NCBI RefSeq assembly: GCF_032401055.1
Contig: NZ_CP135529.1
Span: 4,524,501-4,588,500 of the forward strand
Length of the DNA stretch: 64,000 nucleotides
Source: Tardiphaga sp. 709
GTDB lineage: Bacteria; Pseudomonadota; Alphaproteobacteria; Rhizobiales; Xanthobacteraceae
Direction of reading: 5' to 3'
Position numbers and translations under genes: made by a program
Notes under the pieces: model-generated
Databases searched by the model: none
What the model saw: the letters and a program-made list of their open reading frames with translations, nothing else
What the model was told of the DNA's origin: nothing
In this document: in pieces, positions 63,498-64,000 of the stretch
Numbering within the stretch: position 1 is the first letter of the stretch
Layout: every line of letters begins with the position of its first letter

Positions 63498-63699
63498 TTT
63501 GTTGCCTCCCCCTCGATTTGATCGAGGTCATGGCACGGGAAAGGCAATCGCGGCAACTGGGACGATCGCGACGGAAAAATGCGTCCGGATCGTCCGCCGG
63601 CAGCGAATTCATGGTGGACGGAACCTTAACGCAAAATTCAGCCGCGTTCCCTAATACCGGTAGCACTTCTTTTTGGGTGAATCGGTCACCGACAGGTCA

Positions 63700-64000
63700 A
63701 TGATGTCCAACCAGATTAAGCCGAGCGGCCGCGAGACTTTCTTTCCGGCTTCGGAGCTCATCGTATCCAAGACGGATCTCAAGGGTCGCATGACCTATGT
63801 AAATCGTCTGTTCTGCAAGATGGCCGGCTATACCGAAGCCGAGTTGCTCGGCCAGCCCCACAGTCTCATCCGTCATCCCGACATGCCGCGCAGTGTCTTC
63901 AAGCTGCTCTGGGACACGGTCGAGGAGCGCCGCGAGATTTTCGCCTTCGTGAAGAACATGGCGAGCAATGGCGATCATTACTGGGTCTTCGCCCATGTCA
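63700..64000 (+). CDS. PAS-domain protein (Aer-like chemoreceptor N-terminus), partial
   Basis: 100 codons are open to the window edge, from tandem ATGs at 63700 and 63703. FFPASELIVSKTDLKGRMTYVNRLFCKMAGYTEAELLGQPHSLIRHPDMPRSVFKLLWDTVEERREIFAFVKNMASNGDHYWVFAHV is a PAS domain of the Aer/FAD-binding redox-sensor kind. Such genes usually continue to a methyl-accepting signalling domain, but this lies beyond the window. Confidence 0.85.
   Translation, partial: MMSNQIKPSGRETFFPASELIVSKTDLKGRMTYVNRLFCKMAGYTEAELLGQPHSLIRHPDMPRSVFKLLWDTVEERREIFAFVKNMASNGDHYWVFAHV

Overview
The window is a high-GC alphaproteobacterial chromosome segment. Gene content points to the Bradyrhizobium/Rhodopseudomonas/Afipia/Tardiphaga group: a two-subunit glycyl-tRNA synthetase (glyQ, glyS), ppdK, a type II lumazine synthase under an FMN riboswitch, DUF2007, S49 peptidase, DUF1236, DUF3096, and the set smc, dsbA-like, dciA-like (DUF721) and mutY. 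Palindromic intergenic repeats of the kind common in that group recur throughout. No rRNA, tRNA, CRISPR array, transposase or integrase was recognised. The assignment comes from gene content only.

Layout. 1-189: start of a ParA-like ATPase, cut by the window edge. 497-4144: marR-FUSC-DUF1656-HlyD efflux operon (AaeXAB type). 4307-9459: AraC regulator, TonB receptor, small unknown protein and RhtX/FptX-like permease, which read as a siderophore-uptake locus. 9431-11887: orphan sulfonate-type binding protein and a lone GT4 glycosyltransferase. 11884-14272: LysR with divergent pirin and wrbA. 14550-16390: a molybdenum-themed group (ModE-like regulator, a Mo-box-like site, DUF2478 protein, sulfite-oxidase-like molybdoenzyme). 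16421-20433: MHS permease, amidase and a kynurenine-formamidase-like hydrolase. 20503-22282: SDR and AraC regulator.

22302-24922 is a small acquired cassette (HxlR regulator, SDR, MDR reductase). It is bracketed by two copies of the last 99 bases of the polyprenyl diphosphate synthase gene. The copies differ at nine positions, all synonymous. 24824-37535 is a housekeeping block (polyprenyl synthase, DUF2007, tRNA methyltransferase-like, S49 peptidase, glyQ, glyS, ppdK). It contains an AT-richer stretch inside glyS, a lysine/alanine-rich tail on PpdK and a frameshifted DUF1236 gene. 37892-45401 carries a SleB-type hydrolase, an MFS permease, FMN riboswitch plus ribH, an AcuI-like reductase, a secreted protein, and an M48 protease with LemA. 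45729-48695 is an autotransporter.

48964-63497 holds a COG4315 protein, an Rsm22-like methyltransferase and smc. Then comes a variable gap (54159-57535) with a low-GC membrane-protein gene of unknown function and a strongly structured element preceded by consensus promoter hexamers. It is followed by an SMR transporter, a DsbA-like protein, DUF721, mutY (frameshifted near its 3' end), a dCache-HAMP-GGDEF cyclase and a flavin monooxygenase. A PAS-domain gene runs off the right edge.

The features most likely to be new are the structured element at about 57037-57480, the tail-duplicated cassette at 22302-24922, the low-GC membrane gene at 54669, the unexplained folded spacer before glyQ, and the Mo-box/DUF2478 unit.
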